Assembly (NCBI GenBank): GCA_002238585.1
Contig: MPMQ01000004.1
Span: 1-64,000 of the forward strand
Reading direction: 5' to 3'
DNA from: Kistimonas sp. bin40
GTDB lineage: Bacteria > Pseudomonadota > Gammaproteobacteria > Pseudomonadales > Endozoicomonadaceae
Length of the DNA: 64,000 nucleotides
How positions within the stretch are numbered: the stretch's first letter is position 1; every line of letters begins with the position of its first letter. Shown piece after piece: positions 26,487 through 35,984 of this stretch. The notes below the pieces were generated by a model, which saw only the letters and a list, made by a program, of their open reading frames with translations, was not told the origin of the DNA and did no database searches. Position numbers and translations under genes: made by a program.

Positions 26487-27148
26487 TGTGCAGCACCCGA
26501 CACAAGACGCCCTTTTTCCAGGGTCAGGGTCCGGTGCCCCATCTGTCTGACGAGATCAAGGTCATGGGTCGCCACCAGAATCGTCATACCTGCCTGATTG
26601 TATTTATTAAAACGCTGCATAATATCTGCAGATAGCGCCGGGTCAAGATTGCCGGTCGGCTCATCAGCCAGCAGCACGGTCGGTCGGGTCACCATGGCAC
26701 GCGCAATCCCCACCCGCTGCAGCTCACCACCGGACAGAGCCTCCGGAAAAAGGGCAGCTCTGTCCAGAAGGCCCACCATATCAAGCGCCGCCCGCACCCG
26801 GCTGTCAATTTCATCCGGATAAAAATCCGCCACGCGCAGCGCAATCGCCACATTCTCAAAAACACTACGGTCCGCCAGCAGCTGATGATCCTGAAAAACA
26901 ACGCCTATGTGGCGCCGCAGTGCCGGGATCTGGCCCCGACGCAGCCGGGAAAGACTGTAGCCGCCCACCTGTATACGGCCACTGCTGGGGCGGTCCATCA
27001 GCAGCACCAGCCTCAGCAGCGTGCTCTTGCCCGCCCCCGAATGGCCCGTCAGGAACACCATCTCTCCGCGTCTTATATGCAGGCTGACGTTATCCAGCCC
27101 TGTGTAACCATTGGGAAAACGCTTGCTGACATGCTCAAAAACTATCAT
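26483..27148 (-). CDS. ftsE: Cell-division ATPase FtsE
   Basis: A 221-residue ABC ATPase. The ATG at 27148 gives the family start MIVFEHVSKRFPNG; the frame is open further upstream to 27403, but that part reads across the end of ftsY. Walker A GHSGAGKST, Q-loop VFQDHQLL, signature LSGGELQR, Walker B VLLADEPTGNLD and the H-loop ATHD are intact. It powers FtsX in the divisome. It lies 67 bp downstream of ftsY. Confidence 0.96.
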   Translation of the reverse strand: MIVFEHVSKRFPNGYTGLDNVSLHIRRGEMVFLTGHSGAGKSTLLRLVLLMDRPSSGRIQVGGYSLSRLRRGQIPALRRHIGVVFQDHQLLADRSVFENVAIALRVADFYPDEIDSRVRAALDMVGLLDRAALFPEALSGGELQRVGIARAMVTRPTVLLADEPTGNLDPALSADIMQRFNKYNQAGMTILVATHDLDLVRQMGHRTLTLEKGRLVSGAAQ

Positions 27149-27215
27149 GCCACCACAGCTCCCTGCCGGGGCGCCGCCGCTGTCTGCATCCGCCGGGCAC
27201 AGTGCCCTTCGCCCA

Positions 27216-28385
27216 TCAGACAGCCTCTCCTGCCGCATCCACAGCAACATCCGACAAGGCCGCGTAGTCAAGCAGCGTATCCACAAAGTCTTCCGCACAG
27301 AAAGGACGCAAATCGTCTTCCTGCTCGCCAACGCCGATGAAACGGATGGGCAGCTGCGTCTGCTGTGCAAGAGCAAAGGCCATCCCGCCCCTGGCGGTAC
27401 CATCGAGCTTCGTCAACACCAGCCCGGTCACACCCACCGCCTCGTGGAACAGACGCGCCTGGCTGAGAGCATTCTGGCCAGTGCCCGCATCAACCACCAG
27501 CATTACCTCGTGCGGCGCCCCGGCATCCTGCCGCCCCAGCACCCGCCGCACCTTTTTCAGCTCCTCCATCAGATGATCCTTGTTGTGCAACCGGCCAGCG
27601 GTGTCAACAATCAGAACATCCACAGCGCGGGCGCGCGCCGCCTCGAAGGCATCATAGACAACAGACGCGCTATCAGCACCCGTTTGCTGCGCCACAACGG
27701 GAATGCCCTGGCGCTCTCCCCAGATACACAGCTGCTCCACGGCGGCCGCCCGGAAGGTATCACCCGCCGCCAGCATGACCCGCCGCCCTTCACGCTGAAA
27801 GCGGGACGCCATTTTCGCTATGGTTGTTGTCTTGCCGACACCGTTGACGCCGACCACCAGAATGACACAGGGACCCTCCCCGCCATTCAGGACAAGAGGC
27901 GAATCCAGAGGGGCCAGAATGGCCTTGAGCTCCTTCTTGAGAACCCGGAACAGGGCATCGGCATCATCCAGCTCCCTGTAGCTCAGCTGCTGACTCACCG
28001 CCTTCATCACCCGGGTGGTGACCTCTACCCCCAGGTCAGCCTGCAGCAGCTGACTTTCCAGATCCTCAAGGAGTTCGTCATCAATCTCTTTTTTGCCCAC
28101 CAGAAGTGCCGCCACACCACCGGCAAGGGAAGCACTCGTCCGACGCAAGCCGCCCCGCATCCGGGCCAGAAAACCTTTCCCGGTGCGGCTCTGCTGTGGC
28201 GAATCGCTGGCCGCACCCGGCGCTTCATCGCCGGCTGGCCTCACTGCTGTACTGGACTGGGGATCTGAGTCGGCAAGTGACCGCTCGCCACCTGCCTGCT
28301 GCGCCTCCGCTCGTGCTGCACGCCCAAAGGGCCAGAAGCGGCGCTTTCCTTCCCGGCTTTCGGCATCTTTCCTGGAACCAAACAT
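27216..28385 (-). CDS. ftsY: Signal recognition particle receptor FtsY
   Basis: A 389-residue SRP-type GTPase. A variable charged N-terminal A domain (about 1-90) is followed by the NG domain: GVNGVGKTTTIAKMA (G1), DTFRAAAVEQL, DTAGRLHNKDHLM (G3), TKLDGTARGG (G4). It docks ribosome-nascent-chain-SRP complexes at the membrane. First gene of the ftsY-ftsE-ftsX-rpoH cluster. rsmD, often divergent from ftsY, is instead at 51746. Confidence 0.96.
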   Translation of the reverse strand: MFGSRKDAESREGKRRFWPFGRAARAEAQQAGGERSLADSDPQSSTAVRPAGDEAPGAASDSPQQSRTGKGFLARMRGGLRRTSASLAGGVAALLVGKKEIDDELLEDLESQLLQADLGVEVTTRVMKAVSQQLSYRELDDADALFRVLKKELKAILAPLDSPLVLNGGEGPCVILVVGVNGVGKTTTIAKMASRFQREGRRVMLAAGDTFRAAAVEQLCIWGERQGIPVVAQQTGADSASVVYDAFEAARARAVDVLIVDTAGRLHNKDHLMEELKKVRRVLGRQDAGAPHEVMLVVDAGTGQNALSQARLFHEAVGVTGLVLTKLDGTARGGMAFALAQQTQLPIRFIGVGEQEDDLRPFCAEDFVDTLLDYAALSDVAVDAAGEAV

Positions 28386-28554
28386 GTTTTCCGCCTGTCA
28401 GGGCCACGGGGAGCGCCCCCGGGCTGAAACTGCATCCAATAGTACCAGCTTCCCGACAAGCTGACAGCCACCTGTCCGTATAGAAAATGGACAAGCAGAC
28501 AGCAGATCCGGCAAACAGCCTGCGCAGCTGCAGCACGGCGCGCCAGGTTCCAGC

Positions 28555-29298
28555 TCAGACGTTGCGTGCTATTGCCGTAGTCGACTCAGATGTCGTCTTG
28601 TACCAGAATTTCAAGGCCTCCATCAGTATTTTTACCTGGTCGCCAATCTGATTGCACTCTTGCAATATTTCTTCAGGACCCGGGTTGGCATTTGCGTCGC
28701 CCTCAGCAGTCTGAAGTTCGACCTGCTTTGCCTGCAGCTGTGTTCCATAGTCTTCGATCCCCTTAAGCAGTTTTTTTCCTACATCGTCCTGGGCCGTGCC
28801 CGACGGCGCAGAACGCCCCGACTTCTCGCCCGAATCTAGAGGCTTCTGCATTCGATCCTGCCCGACAGGCGGCAGCCGTCCATCCGCCTCGCGGCGCCGG
28901 GCTGCCCTGACTGCCGCAGTGGTCTTGACCATTGGCTGAGACGACTGGGCCATTCCTGCAAGAAACTTCCCCGCCTCGGCGATTGCCTGAGGACTGGATC
29001 TGTCGAACGGCAACTGGGTATTGAGCCTCTTCATCGCATCATCCACGATCTTTACACCTGCGTTCCTGTTCTTCTCAAAGGCACCCCCATCCTGCTGAGC
29101 GCGCCCGGCAGCATCAGTTCCCGGACGCAGCGGCGCACCTCCGCCCGGCGCAGAGGGAGAGAAAGGAGATACGGGAGGTAGCAGCGGCATTGCATCCCCT
29201 CCGGTTGCAAACCAGGGTCGGGGCAGGAGCCCTCTCAGGATCGGGGCAAGCACAAGACTCGCGAGCGGCAAGTGTAGCAGATACCAGAGACGGGGCAT
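28555..29298 (-). CDS. Orphan gene B (intact copy)
   Basis: A protein of 247 residues if it starts at the ATG at 29298 (GAGG upstream), or 277 from 29388. No family was recognised. A hydrophobic N-terminal segment (about residues 5-25, LHLPLASLVLAPILRGLL) could be a signal or anchor; the rest is hydrophilic, Pro-rich early (MPLLPPVSPFSPSAPGGG), then helical with a possible coiled coil around KQVELQTAEG. It follows gene A on the same strand by ~120 bp. A broken paralogue is at 30447-31114, which shows the A-B pair was duplicated. A host-directed or envelope role is only a guess. Confidence 0.6.
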   Translation of the reverse strand: MPRLWYLLHLPLASLVLAPILRGLLPRPWFATGGDAMPLLPPVSPFSPSAPGGGAPLRPGTDAAGRAQQDGGAFEKNRNAGVKIVDDAMKRLNTQLPFDRSSPQAIAEAGKFLAGMAQSSQPMVKTTAAVRAARRREADGRLPPVGQDRMQKPLDSGEKSGRSAPSGTAQDDVGKKLLKGIEDYGTQLQAKQVELQTAEGDANANPGPEEILQECNQIGDQVKILMEALKFWYKTTSESTTAIARNV

Positions 29299-29419
29299 GA
29301 AAAAGAGCCTCAGGCCCGGGAGACAGAGCCTGCTCGCATTGCTACACCAAGGCGAGAGGAATACGCAAAGCGCACCCTGCCACCGCAACCGCGAGGCAAG
29401 GTGCGCCGCAGGTCATGAG

Positions 29420-30013
29420 TCAGTCAGAATGCACGCGTACCTGTTCCATACGCTCTATCAGCTTCTCGCCATTGAGCAGGGCCTGGCGGCGTGCCGCTTC
29501 CCCCTCACGAAACAGCAGAGCATTCATCTCTGATTCGCGCAGTCGCAAGTCCTCTTTTCTCCTTTTGCGCAGCGTACTTTGCCAATCCCTCAGGCCGTTT
29601 TCATCGGAGTGCCGCTGCCCAGCCAGCTCCAGTCCAGAACGACTCCTCTCCTTCTCGCTGCGCACCCGGCCCCGATCGTCTTCCCCATTGCGTCCGATCT
29701 GGCCCGCTCCTCCAGCATCAGAATCGAGCGCCCCACCGTGCTCCCAGAGGTGCTTCACATAATCGATAGCAAAACCGACAGTCCAGCCATACAAGAAACG
29801 CAGACTGTCACCCAGCCAGCACACTGATTCCAACATGTACTTTCCAGGGGACTTTATGCATTGCGCCCACCGGCCGCCAAAAGGCCCGCCCCCAGATTCA
29901 GGACTCGCCTCCGGGACAGGGACAGGGACAGCGACAGGGACGACGACAACGACAGGGACAAGGACAGGGACACAGTCAGAAGCGCACTGAGAATTCATAC
30001 CAATAGTCGACAT
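29420..30013 (-). CDS. Orphan gene A (copy 2)
   Basis: A 197-residue protein starting at the ATG at 30013 (MSTIGMNSQ), which has AGGAGG six bases upstream; an in-frame ATG at 30055 lacks one. No family recognised. Residues ~13-35 are a Pro-Val run (PVLVPVVVVVPVAVPVPVPE) coded by a GACAGG-like 6-bp repeat at 29914-29975. A moderately hydrophobic segment (LESVCWLGDSLRFLYGWTVGF) and a charged C-terminal half likely to be helical follow. The paralogue at 31209-31793 shares the segment WLGxxLxxLYGxTVGxAxxYVKxxxExGG and the tail SEMxAL, but lacks the Pro-Val run. Confidence 0.65.
   Translation of the reverse strand: MSTIGMNSQCASDCVPVLVPVVVVVPVAVPVPVPEASPESGGGPFGGRWAQCIKSPGKYMLESVCWLGDSLRFLYGWTVGFAIDYVKHLWEHGGALDSDAGGAGQIGRNGEDDRGRVRSEKERSRSGLELAGQRHSDENGLRDWQSTLRKRRKEDLRLRESEMNALLFREGEAARRQALLNGEKLIERMEQVRVHSD
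29914..29975. repeat. 6-bp repeat coding Pro-Val tract
   Basis: Imperfect GACAGG units (GGGACAGGGACAGCGACAGG...) run for about 60 bp inside gene A and give its Pro-Val stretch on the reverse strand. Copy-number change would keep the reading frame. Confidence 0.8.
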
Positions 30014-30179
30014 AGCAGCCTCCTGGCATCGATAACACAAAATGCGATGATTCAAGGTGCAGCGTATCAGCCAGACTCCCCTACTGTCCCTTCGACAAAA
30101 GTACCGCCCCCGCTTATCAGCCCGTCAGGATTTTCCTGTCACGCCTGTCCATGTCAACAGCGCCACCCTCTGCGCATCC

Positions 30180-30446
30180 TCAGCGCATAAAGGACAGCGT
30201 CCGCTGAGCGTTGCTCAGCGTAATCCCAGTGACACAGTGGGTCAGGTGCTGTCAGGGCCCTATTCTCCGACTACTGACAAGAGGGTGAGAGGTTTCATGC
30301 CTGCAATAAATTCCAGACGACTGAGGCTGGCCTGATACGTTTCCACCAGAAAATTCATGGCCTCCTCGTCCGAGTCACCCGGTAGTAGCGAATCTGATGC
30401 TGGACCAGCTTTCCTGCCTTGACAATCATGGCAACGCCCACCGTGC
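30180..30446 (-). pseudogene. 3' fragment of gene C at a duplication junction
   Basis: This matches the last ~90 codons of gene C (31949-32219) closely, including the family ending (SLMR versus SFMR then stop). Matching words are VGVxMxVxAxKL, IRYYRV and MNFLVETYQAS. It is frameshifted and has no start of its own. Upstream, the sequence changes abruptly at about 30446 into the gene B copy, so this is the junction of a tandem duplication. Confidence 0.85.
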
Positions 30447-31114
30447 TATTTTCACCTGGTCGCCAACCCGGTTGCACTGCTGGAGTACTTCGTCCCCCCG
30501 GGAGTGTGCCGGCTTCAGCCTGTTCGAGTTTCACCTGCTGCTCCTCCAGTTTCTTTCCATAGTCCCTGATCCCTTTCGGCAGGCGTCGTGCTGCGTTCTC
30601 CTGAAAGGATGCAGCTGTCTGATCCTGCCTCGGCGATTTTTCATCCCCCCCCCGCAGACGCCTGCATCTGATTCTGTCCGTCAGGCAGAATCCGTCGACT
30701 TTCTCTACAGGGCCGGGCTGCCTCGCGTGCTGCAGCAATCTCGACCAGTGTTTGCGACGGCTGCGCTATCCCTGTCACCAGCTTCCCCCTCGGCAACGCC
30801 TTGAGGGTGGAATCTGTCGAACGGCAGCTGGGCATTCCGCTTCTCCATCGCTTCATCCACGAGTTTTTCACCCGCGTTTTTGTCTTTCGCACAGACAATC
30901 CTGTCCTGCCAGGCATACCCGGCGGCATCAGCTCCCGGACGCGACGGCGCACCCGCGCTGGTGAGATGGAGAGAAAGGAAACAGGAGGTAGCAAGGGCAC
31001 AGCATCCACTCCGGCTTCAAACCGGGCCCAGGACAAGAGTCCTCTGCGCATCAGGGCCGGTATGACAGATGCAAGAGACTGGAAATGGAAAAGAAAACCT
31101 GCCACACAAGACAA
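30447..31114 (-). pseudogene. Decayed copy of orphan gene B
   Basis: Homologous to gene B along most of its length: MPLLPPVSP-like AVPLLPPVSF, then (in another frame) DAAGYAWQD, NAQLPFDRF, back again for MQAS, then DEKSP and KGIRDYG in a third frame. At least three frame changes are needed to read it, near 30965, 30800 and 30645. The last of these is at a run of nine C at 30645-30653 (G on the coding strand). The C-terminal codons of B are lost at the junction with the gene C fragment at ~30446. A dead gene, unless the runs are sequencing errors. Confidence 0.8.
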
Positions 31115-31208
31115 AGACTGCAGGCATCAATACACCAGAGCGAGGGGGAAAACGCACAACGCACCCCGCCGCGCCAAAAGCGAGGCAAGGTACGCTTCGA
31201 ATTATGGA

Positions 31209-31793
31209 TCAGCCAGAACGAGCACGCGCCCCAGCCTTACGTTCGTAAAACTTCTCGGTCTGCGCCTGAACTGCCAGACGCATCATCCGCTCCGCCTGCA
31301 ATCGCAAAGCTGTCATTTCTGACTCACTTACTGGCTGGCCAGTTTTTTGCTTCAGGTCTACCTCAGTTTGCAATTTGCTCAGTTCGTGTTTACCTGACAG
31401 CACCCGCCTGTCCAGGGCAGGTCCAGAACAACGCCCATCCTGTTGTCGCTCCTCCACATCTCGCGTGATAGCTGCCAGTACCAATGCCCTGTCAGCGTTA
31501 CCACCGCGCTCAAAAAAGCTCTTGACATAACCGACAGCACGACCAACAGTATGGCCATACAATGAGCCCAGGCAACCACCCAACCAGCGCACTGGCATCA
31601 ACAGGATTTTTTTAGGGCTCTGGATGCCTCGCACCCGCCCGTCTGCGTCTGGCGCCAACATAAAGCTTTTCGAGCTCTCGACGCATTCCGTCCGCCTGTC
31701 CAGGTAAAAGCTTTCCTCAGATTTGCGACTCTTTTCAATCGAAGGTGCAAAATTGCTATAACAGCAGTGACAATCTACATTCATTCTTGACAT
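31209..31793 (-). CDS. Orphan gene A (copy 1)
   Basis: A 194-residue protein; the ATG at 31793 has AAGGAGG six bases upstream. It is the paralogue of the gene at 29420-30013: both share a Cys-containing N-terminus, a central weakly hydrophobic segment (PVRWLGGCLGSLYGHTVGRAVGYVKSFFERGG, in part) and a charged C-terminal half ending in a Glu/Arg-rich helix. No domain was recognised. It lies 155 bp downstream of gene C on the same strand. The intact frame suggests it is still functional, unlike its partner copy of gene B. Confidence 0.65.
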   Translation of the reverse strand: MSRMNVDCHCCYSNFAPSIEKSRKSEESFYLDRRTECVESSKSFMLAPDADGRVRGIQSPKKILLMPVRWLGGCLGSLYGHTVGRAVGYVKSFFERGGNADRALVLAAITRDVEERQQDGRCSGPALDRRVLSGKHELSKLQTEVDLKQKTGQPVSESEMTALRLQAERMMRLAVQAQTEKFYERKAGARARSG

Positions 31794-31948
31794 GTCCGCC
31801 TCCTTGCATCGAGTATGCCAAATGCGATGATGCAGTCAAAAGCGTACCAGCCAGACTCTCCCGCCGTCTCTTCAACCAAAGTGGCACCCCGCGTGTCAGC
31901 CCGTCAGGATTCTCCTGTCACGCCTGTCCCTGTCAACAGCACCGCTCC

Positions 31949-33841
31949 TCAACGCATCAAGGACAGTGTCCGCTGAGCGTTGCGCAGCGTAATTTCCCAG
32001 TGACGCAAGGGGTCAGGCACTGTCAGGGCCCCCGTTCCCTGAATACTGGCAGGAGAGTGAGGGGTTTCATGTTTGGCAATAAATTCCAGTCGGCTGCGGC
32101 TGGCCTGATAGGTTTCCACCAGAAAATTCATAGTCCCCTCGTCCAGAGGCACCCGATAATAGCGAATCAGATTCTGGGCCAGCTTTTCTGCCATGACACT
32201 CATGTCAACGCCCACCGCACTGGCCATGGCCTCGCCAATAGCAGCCTTCGTCTTGGGGCTCATGCCCGGCTCCAGCGGAGCCAGCGTCGACTGCGCCGTG
32301 CTGTCAATGGCACGCTGCACTTCCGGATCATGCAAATGCAGATGTGGCGTCAGGATCAGGACCGTTTCAATCGCCAGATCCCGGGCCCGGTTGACGGTAA
32401 GAAGCTTGCGATCAGACTCACCCACCTGACTGGAAGGACATACCCGGCGTTGCAGGCGCGTCTCCTCCAGCCAGGCACCCAGCCTGCGCGACACCATGAT
32501 TTTCTGTTCATTGTCCAGAGCAATCGTCTGACTTGATATGCGCAAACCTCGCCTGAGCCCTGTTCCACTGTGCTCCTGCCATGTCTGACTGCGGCTTTGC
32601 CACACTTTCAACGCCCTGACAAAACGACGCCCTTCCCGGCCCTGCTGCTGTGCTGCCTTGTACACTTCCCGGTACAGGTCCAAAGCCTTCTCCAGCTGAG
32701 CCACCCGCACTGCAAGATCCGACACCGCCCCTCCCCGCACGCTCTGGCGGGCGCAGGCACTCACCTCCTTGACCAGATGATTGATCCCTTCGGCTGCGAT
32801 ATCCAGCAGCACACGCACGCCCAATCCTTGCCCCGAGCTGACATTCTCCTGAGGGAATATATAGTCGACATAGGCCGTCAGAGCGCAGAGCCGACTATAG
32901 ACACGGGCCCTGGCCAGTCGGTAATCATTGCGACAGCGCTCAAGGCGACCCAGTGCTTTGCTCAGATTCCAGTCCCCCCCCGTATACTCAACCTGGAGGT
33001 AGGTCATATCACGTCCACAGATCAGCTCAAAACACAGGCCCAGCACCTGCTCGACATCCGGCAGCGTGATCAGATCCTCATTTTCCTGCTCCATCGCCGC
33101 CAGTATGCGTTCAAGAAACAGGGGTTCGCGCGCCTGTCCCTGACGGATGTCCGGCGCCCGTCCCGCCAGCCTCGCCCCCATGGCATCGGCTATGCGCGGA
33201 TGGGTTTTGCGCAATTCACCCGTGTACTTCTCTGCCGTATCAGCAATGCTGCGCACTATGTCCTGCATGCGGTTGTAGAGCCCCGCCCGACGAAACTGCT
33301 CTATTCGCTCAGCACGCTCGGCCAGTGCAGCATCGCCGGTCAAATCCCGGATGGCACCGGCAACCCATTCTGGACCCAGATCAAACTTGCGCAGCAAAAT
33401 ACCTGCCGATTCAATGCGACGATGATCAGGCCCAAGATTGGCCAGCCGCAAATCCCGGACCATGTAGATGATCTCGGGCAACCGGTCAATGACGTCCAGA
33501 AGGTGATGCCTGTCTTCTTTTTCCTGGTGCGCCTGATTGGCGTTGTAGATCAGCCGGGTTACCAGCCCGAGAACACCGGCTATGACGGAGTAGACAACGA
33601 AGTAAGCAACACGATCCATTGGCATGGCGCGTCCGTACCCGACCCAGGTTGCCCCCCAGGCCGCCAGCAAAGTCACCGGACCTGCCGTCCAGGCCAGCAT
33701 GGCCAGGGTCACACCCATGGGCTCCCCGTGCGGGTTGCGTGCCAGCTTCTCCAGCAGTTTCTGACCTCGCGTCTCAAGCGCCAGAGCACTGGACCGGGTC
33801 CTGGTCGCGCCCGACCTCCTGCGCGTTGAAGCCCACAACAT
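31949..33841 (-). CDS. Orphan gene C, large membrane-anchored protein
   Basis: A 630-residue protein of unknown family. Two hydrophobic segments near the N-terminus (about 45-68 and 78-98) suggest a membrane hairpin with both ends on the same side. The remaining ~530 residues are soluble, mostly helical in character, with many Arg/Glu/Ala positions. The start ATG has AAGG six bases upstream. It follows prmC by 154 bp on the same strand and leads into the A/B module, so C-A-B could be one transcription unit. The 3' end was copied with A and B in the tandem duplication. Confidence 0.7.
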   Translation of the reverse strand: MLWASTRRRSGATRTRSSALALETRGQKLLEKLARNPHGEPMGVTLAMLAWTAGPVTLLAAWGATWVGYGRAMPMDRVAYFVVYSVIAGVLGLVTRLIYNANQAHQEKEDRHHLLDVIDRLPEIIYMVRDLRLANLGPDHRRIESAGILLRKFDLGPEWVAGAIRDLTGDAALAERAERIEQFRRAGLYNRMQDIVRSIADTAEKYTGELRKTHPRIADAMGARLAGRAPDIRQGQAREPLFLERILAAMEQENEDLITLPDVEQVLGLCFELICGRDMTYLQVEYTGGDWNLSKALGRLERCRNDYRLARARVYSRLCALTAYVDYIFPQENVSSGQGLGVRVLLDIAAEGINHLVKEVSACARQSVRGGAVSDLAVRVAQLEKALDLYREVYKAAQQQGREGRRFVRALKVWQSRSQTWQEHSGTGLRRGLRISSQTIALDNEQKIMVSRRLGAWLEETRLQRRVCPSSQVGESDRKLLTVNRARDLAIETVLILTPHLHLHDPEVQRAIDSTAQSTLAPLEPGMSPKTKAAIGEAMASAVGVDMSVMAEKLAQNLIRYYRVPLDEGTMNFLVETYQASRSRLEFIAKHETPHSPASIQGTGALTVPDPLRHWEITLRNAQRTLSLMR

Positions 33842-33995
33842 AAGCCTTGGAATTGCCTGTCAGAAGATTAAAAAAAGAAGAGACAGGAATAACAGCCCCG
33901 CCCTGCCTGCATGAAAGACAGACTTCCGGACGCATTCCGGTCTGTATTGTATAGGAAATCTCAACCCATTCGATGCGTAATGCCGGACCGACATA

Positions 33996-34862
33996 TCAAA
34001 AAGAAACGGGGTCCCGGCGGCGACGGGCAGGCAAGCGCCCGGCCGTCACCCGTTCATGACCGGCCAGATCGCGCGCAGTCGTCACGGCCACCAGCCCATG
34101 CGCCTGCATAATGCTGCGCACCCCAGCCCCCTGCTGATAGCCGTGCTCCAGAACCAGCCAACCCTGCTCCGCCAGCCACGCGGGTGCTTCCGCCGTAATA
34201 CGCTTGATATCGTCGAGCCCATCCGCGCCGGACACCAGGGCACTGGACGGCTCAAAGCGCAGATCTCCACGGGAAAGATGAACATCTCCGCTGGCAACGT
34301 AGGGCGGATTGCTGACAATCAGGTCGAACCTGGCACCGCAGTTGAGGGCCGCGAACCAGTCACTTTTGAAGAATTCAACCCGATCCAGTCCGGTCCGGAC
34401 CGCATTGCGCTGTGCCAGGGCAACAGCTTCCGGCATGCAGTCACAGCCCTGTACCTGCCAATGCGGTCGCTCACAAGCCAGAGCCAGCGCTATGGCTCCG
34501 GTTCCCGTTCCCAGATCCAGCACACGCCGGGGAGCCTCATCACAGAGCAACAGAGCCTGTTCCACAAGACTCTCTGTATCAGGACGAGGAATCAGTGTGC
34601 AAGGTTCAACCAGCAATTCGAGACTCCAGAACCCCCACAACCCAGTCAACAGCGCCACGGGACAGCCCGCTCGCCGCCGCGCCAGAAGCTGAAACAGGAA
34701 CCTGCACTGCGACAGGCTCAGCACCTGCTCCGCATGACACAGCAGCCTGGCACGTGGCTGTTGCAGGACGTGAGCCAGCAGCACTTCCATATCAGAGCCG
34801 GGGCTGTCACTGCCCTCCAGCAGCGCGGGAGCGCGGGCCAGTAATGTCTTCAGGCGAACCAC
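33996..34862 (-). CDS. prmC: Release factor glutamine methyltransferase
   Basis: A 288-residue SAM-dependent methyltransferase that methylates the Gln of the GGQ motif in RF1 and RF2. The SAM site VLDLGTGTGAIAL and the NPPY catalytic motif (LIVSNPPYV) are intact, as is the IPRPDTE segment. It begins six bases after prfA, its substrate gene, on the same strand. The C-terminus has a short basic extension (RLPARRRRDPVSF). Confidence 0.95.
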   Translation of the reverse strand: MVRLKTLLARAPALLEGSDSPGSDMEVLLAHVLQQPRARLLCHAEQVLSLSQCRFLFQLLARRRAGCPVALLTGLWGFWSLELLVEPCTLIPRPDTESLVEQALLLCDEAPRRVLDLGTGTGAIALALACERPHWQVQGCDCMPEAVALAQRNAVRTGLDRVEFFKSDWFAALNCGARFDLIVSNPPYVASGDVHLSRGDLRFEPSSALVSGADGLDDIKRITAEAPAWLAEQGWLVLEHGYQQGAGVRSIMQAHGLVAVTTARDLAGHERVTAGRLPARRRRDPVSF

Positions 34863-34868
34863 AACCAG

Positions 34869-35984
34869 TCACACAGCCTCGTCCGCAGAGGACTCAGCTT
34901 CGCTCGCGAGCGCCGCCAACTGCTCGGCCTTGTTCTCTGCCACCAGCGGTTCGATAAGCGGGTTCAAGTCACCTTCCAGAATGCCCGGCAGTTGATAGAG
35001 TGTCAGATTGATACGGTGATCCGTGACCCGCGCCTGGGGATAGTTGTAGGTGCGGATTCGCTCTGAACGGTCTCCACTGCCCACCAGATTCTTGCGTGTC
35101 TCGGAGAAGGCCCGGGACTGGGCTTCCTGTTGGGCAGCTTGCAGACGGGCTGCCAGGAGCGACAGGGCCCGGGCCTTGTTCTTGTGCTGGGAACGTTCAT
35201 CCTGACACTCGACCACCATGCCGGACGGCAAATGGGTAATGCGCACAGCCGAGTCTGTGGTGTTGACATGCTGACCACCCGCACCTGAGGCCCGGAAGGT
35301 GTCAATGCGCAACTGATCCCTGGCGATATCAACAGCGGCCTGTTCACCGGGGTCAGCCAGAATCGCCACAGTGCAGGCCGATGTATGAATCCGGCCCTGC
35401 GACTCGGTGGCGGGAATCCGTTGCACCCGGTGCGCGCCCGACTCAAACTTCAGGCGTGCGTAAACATCCGCTCCCAGCACGCGAGAAATAATTTCCCGGT
35501 AGCCGCCTTGCTCCCCCGCACTGGAACTGACAACCTCAAACCGCCAACGGCAGCGCTCCGCGTAACGGCTGTACATGCGAAACAGATCTCCGGCGAACAG
35601 GGCCGCTTCATGCCCGCCGGTTCCCGCCCGTATTTCAAGAAATACGTCACAGGCATCATCCGGATCCCGGGGCAGCAACAACTGGTGCAGCTCGCGCTCC
35701 CGGTCAGCAAAGCGGGCTTCAGCAGACTGCACCTCTTCCTCGACCAGCCCACGCATTTCCGCGTCACTCTCCCCTTGCAGCATGCCCCGGGCCTCGTCCA
35801 GCGCCTGACCGACGCGGCAATAATCCCGGAAGCTCTCGACAACAGGTTCCAGCTCCGCAAATTCCTGCGATAACTGGCGAAACCGGTTCTGATCACCAAT
35901 CACTTCCGGCTCGCCAAGCAGCCTGCCCAGCTCTTCAAAACGCCGGGCCAGCTCTTCCAGCCGGACAAGCAAGGATCTCTTCAT
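34869..35984 (-). CDS. prfA: Peptide chain release factor 1
   Basis: A 371-residue RF1 that reads UAA and UAG. The GGQ motif ([16 protein letters not shown]) and the anticodon-mimic region [12 protein letters not shown] (RF1-type in place of the SPF motif of RF2) are present. The ATG overlaps the hemA stop by four bases. hemA-prfA-prmC is a conserved order in gammaproteobacteria. Confidence 0.96.
   Translation of the reverse strand: MKRSLLVRLEELARRFEELGRLLGEPEVIGDQNRFRQLSQEFAELEPVVESFRDYCRVGQALDEARGMLQGESDAEMRGLVEEEVQSAEARFADRERELHQLLLPRDPDDACDVFLEIRAGTGGHEAALFAGDLFRMYSRYAERCRWRFEVVSSSAGEQGGYREIISRVLGADVYARLKFESGAHRVQRIPATESQGRIHTSACTVAILADPGEQAAVDIARDQLRIDTFRASGAGGQHVNTTDSAVRITHLPSGMVVECQDERSQHKNKARALSLLAARLQAAQQEAQSRAFSETRKNLVGSGDRSERIRTYNYPQARVTDHRINLTLYQLPGILEGDLNPLIEPLVAENKAEQLAALASEAESSADEAV

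Noticed and set aside
27111..28268. 385-codon forward frame opposite ftsY
   Set aside because: ftsY is certain from its GTPase motifs; this is a high-GC antisense frame.
32570..33829. 419-codon forward frame opposite gene C
   Set aside because: The reverse-strand frame has a ribosome-binding site, membrane segments and a paralogous fragment; the forward frame is its mirror.
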